From a bacterium (GTDB taxonomy: Bacteria; UBA6262): a stretch of DNA of 5,178 bases. The DNA lies in NCBI GenBank assembly GCA_028716025.1, contig JAQUQP010000141.1:1-5178 (forward strand), written 5' to 3'. Under the pieces are notes generated by a model. It did not search any database, had not been told where the DNA came from, and worked only from the letters and a program-made list of their open reading frames with translations. The stretch's first letter is position 1. Every line of letters begins with the position of its first letter. Position numbers and translations under genes: made by a program. Of this stretch, positions 3,907 to 5,178 are shown piece after piece.

Positions 3907-5178
3907 TTATTTCACCACCAGGATCTTGAACTTCTTCTTTTGATCATCACTATGCACAAACACAATATATCCGCCATTGGCGACAAGATCTCCTGAGCCG
4001 TTACGGCCGTTCCAGGTGAGTTGGTTTAAGCCAGTCCGGGCATTCTGCTCTCCCGCAGGTATCTCCCAGGTCTTGACCAGGTTGCCCAATAAGTCATAGA
4101 TGGCGATGGCTACATTACTGTCGTTGACCAGATAATATTGGACTGTGATATCCCGCTGGCAAGGATTGAACGGATTCGGGTAACAAGAAAGATCATCCAG
4201 TGAATTATCCGGAGCATTGAAGCCAGCCAGTGCAAACATACCGAAGCTATCCATCTCCACTATCAGTTCCTGTTCCTGCTCATTATAGCTCTGCTCTGCC
4301 AGCAAACGTGGCGCAAACCTGTTCTTTTCTGTACTGGCGCTGACTGCTTGATGTGCCATACTGGCGATGAAATCAGTCACATTGCCGGTCTGATAGACTT
4401 TGATATTCTTGTACTCAATAGGATCATTTTCCATAGCCAGAGCGATCCATTGCTGTTTGAGAATCAATACTACTTTAAAAGCTTTTTTGACCTCTTGCTG
4501 GACAATATTGCCATTTTCATCATAGAAGATCACCTGATATGCTTTTCTGCCGTCAAACAACCATTTCAAAGGTTTAGGCAGTTTCGGCGGATTGACCTGG
4601 TCAAGTAAGGCTATTTCAAAGTAACCATCACAGGGCAGGCAATTGGGCGGCACGATCACGGTCAGGCCAGTAGCTGTATCACTAAAAGTGCCGCCTTCGG
4701 CAGCTTCTATCATAGTACGGAAGCTGAACCAGCAGGCATCAAGGTAATTCCTAACCCGGTCTGAAATAGTGTCCTTGAGGATAACTTCGTATTCTGTGTT
4801 ATTCTTTAACTTTCCATTTATGCTTACCGTGCAGGTCGCGGAATCATACGCGATAGAATAGTCTTTTACCTTTCTCCCTTTGGCTTCCTGGAGAATAATA
4901 TCCTTACTCCAATCAATACTCTTCACGGGTTCAGTGAAGGTGATAGTGATCGGGAGAGCATTCTTGGCTTTGACTTTTGCGTTGTTAGCCGGATATGTGC
5001 TCTTGACTTGCGGTTTGGTACTGTCAAAGATGGCAGCATAGATCTTGATAGTTTCAGTATTAGCCACGTTATCCAGAGCATAGTATGCAATGGTATGTAA
5101 ACCATCCGGGGAATTGGCAGAAATATAGCAGCTGCTGGAAAGGATGGTTGAGTATTCATAAGCGTCCAGTTTTGTCCT
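3907..5178 (-). CDS. Secreted surface protein with Big_5 Ig-like domain and FlgD/type IX-like C-terminal domain (5' end outside window)
   Basis: The frame is open to the right edge, so the start is missing. A GTG at 5067 is internal, because domain sequence continues upstream of it. Of the 423 visible residues, about 1-45 end an Ig/FN3-like or OmpL47-like repeat (DGLHTIAYYALDNVANTE). About 55-155 form a Big_5 (SbsA-type) Ig-like domain, with STYPANNAKV, ITITFTEPV, TEYEVILKDTISD and FSFRT. About 158-322 is a beta-rich region I do not recognise; it opens EGGTFSDTATGLTVIVPPNC, loosely like ZU5-type sandwiches, and contains a CLPC motif. About 331-423 is a FlgD-like/type IX-like C-terminal domain: YPNPFNP (333-339), VAIAIYDLLGNLVKTW, LTWNGRNGSGDLVANGGY and a basic end KKKFKILVVK. 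It is probably exported and surface-attached. It is coupled to the PorV-like gene by a one-base gap. Its ligand or substrate is unknown. Confidence 0.85.
   Translation of the reverse strand, partial: RTKLDAYEYSTILSSSCYISANSPDGLHTIAYYALDNVANTETIKIYAAIFDSTKPQVKSTYPANNAKVKAKNALPITITFTEPVKSIDWSKDIILQEAKGRKVKDYSIAYDSATCTVSINGKLKNNTEYEVILKDTISDRVRNYLDACWFSFRTMIEAAEGGTFSDTATGLTVIVPPNCLPCDGYFEIALLDQVNPPKLPKPLKWLFDGRKAYQVIFYDENGNIVQQEVKKAFKVVLILKQQWIALAMENDPIEYKNIKVYQTGNVTDFIASMAHQAVSASTEKNRFAPRLLAEQSYNEQEQELIVEMDSFGMFALAGFNAPDNSLDDLSCYPNPFNPCQRDITVQYYLVNDSNVAIAIYDLLGNLVKTWEIPAGEQNARTGLNQLTWNGRNGSGDLVANGGYIVFVHSDDQKKKFKILVVK

Noticed and set aside
4700..4734. Inverted CAGCTTC/GAAGCTG pair in the surface-protein gene, resembling the heptamer units
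   Set aside because: Only 7 bases per arm, no tandem units, and it encodes ordinary domain sequence; probably chance.
5065..5067. GTG as the true start of the surface protein
   Set aside because: The 37 in-frame upstream codons encode DGLHTIAYYALDN, typical of a repeat domain, so the gene continues beyond the window.
4923..5159. Second minus-strand open frame overlapping the surface-protein gene
   Set aside because: The main frame continues to the window edge with clear Ig-like domain sequence; this one lies in another frame, with no motif.

Overview
All genes in this window lie on the minus strand and are read from right to left. From upstream to downstream they are: a secreted surface protein whose 5' end is outside the window; a PorV/PorQ-like outer-membrane protein; rplU (L21); rpmA (L27); obgE (Obg GTPase); and proB (glutamate 5-kinase), cut off by the left edge. 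The order rplU-rpmA-obgE-proB is a widespread bacterial housekeeping cluster. The first two genes suggest a Gram-negative-type organism with an outer membrane. PorV-like proteins next to proteins ending in a YPNPFNP/FlgD-like C-terminal domain are typical of Bacteroidota-related phyla and of many uncultured candidate phyla (Elusimicrobiota-, Omnitrophota- or WOR-3-like lineages). The phylum cannot be fixed from this window.

Layout. At 2835-5178 two surface genes are translationally coupled (stop codon, one base, start codon). The first carries a Big_5-type Ig-like domain, an unassigned beta-rich region and a C-terminal sorting-like domain. The second is a beta-barrel protein of the family that, in type IX secretion, receives and releases proteins with such C-terminal domains. 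At 2722-2834 a strong sigma70-type promoter sits just after the barrel gene. It is followed at once by a hairpin with a U-rich tail in the rplU leader. At 769-2721 lie L21, L27 and Obg, the ribosome and ribosome-assembly unit. At 637-768 a low-complexity gap with weak 7-base periodicity precedes proB at 1-636.

The most unusual feature is inside the barrel gene (2835-3905). It contains five 28-base arrays, each of four degenerate 7-base units related to GCTGAAT, GCTGGAT or CTTCCAG. All are read through in frame. One array encodes the hydrophobic core of the signal peptide. Two neighbouring arrays in opposite orientation form an imperfect 28-bp inverted repeat. The internal arrays fall where the protein family is expected to have loops. 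They look like small palindromic or heptamer-repeat insertions that have been turned into protein sequence. Base-level coordinates are from hand counting; family assignments are from motif recognition without any database search.
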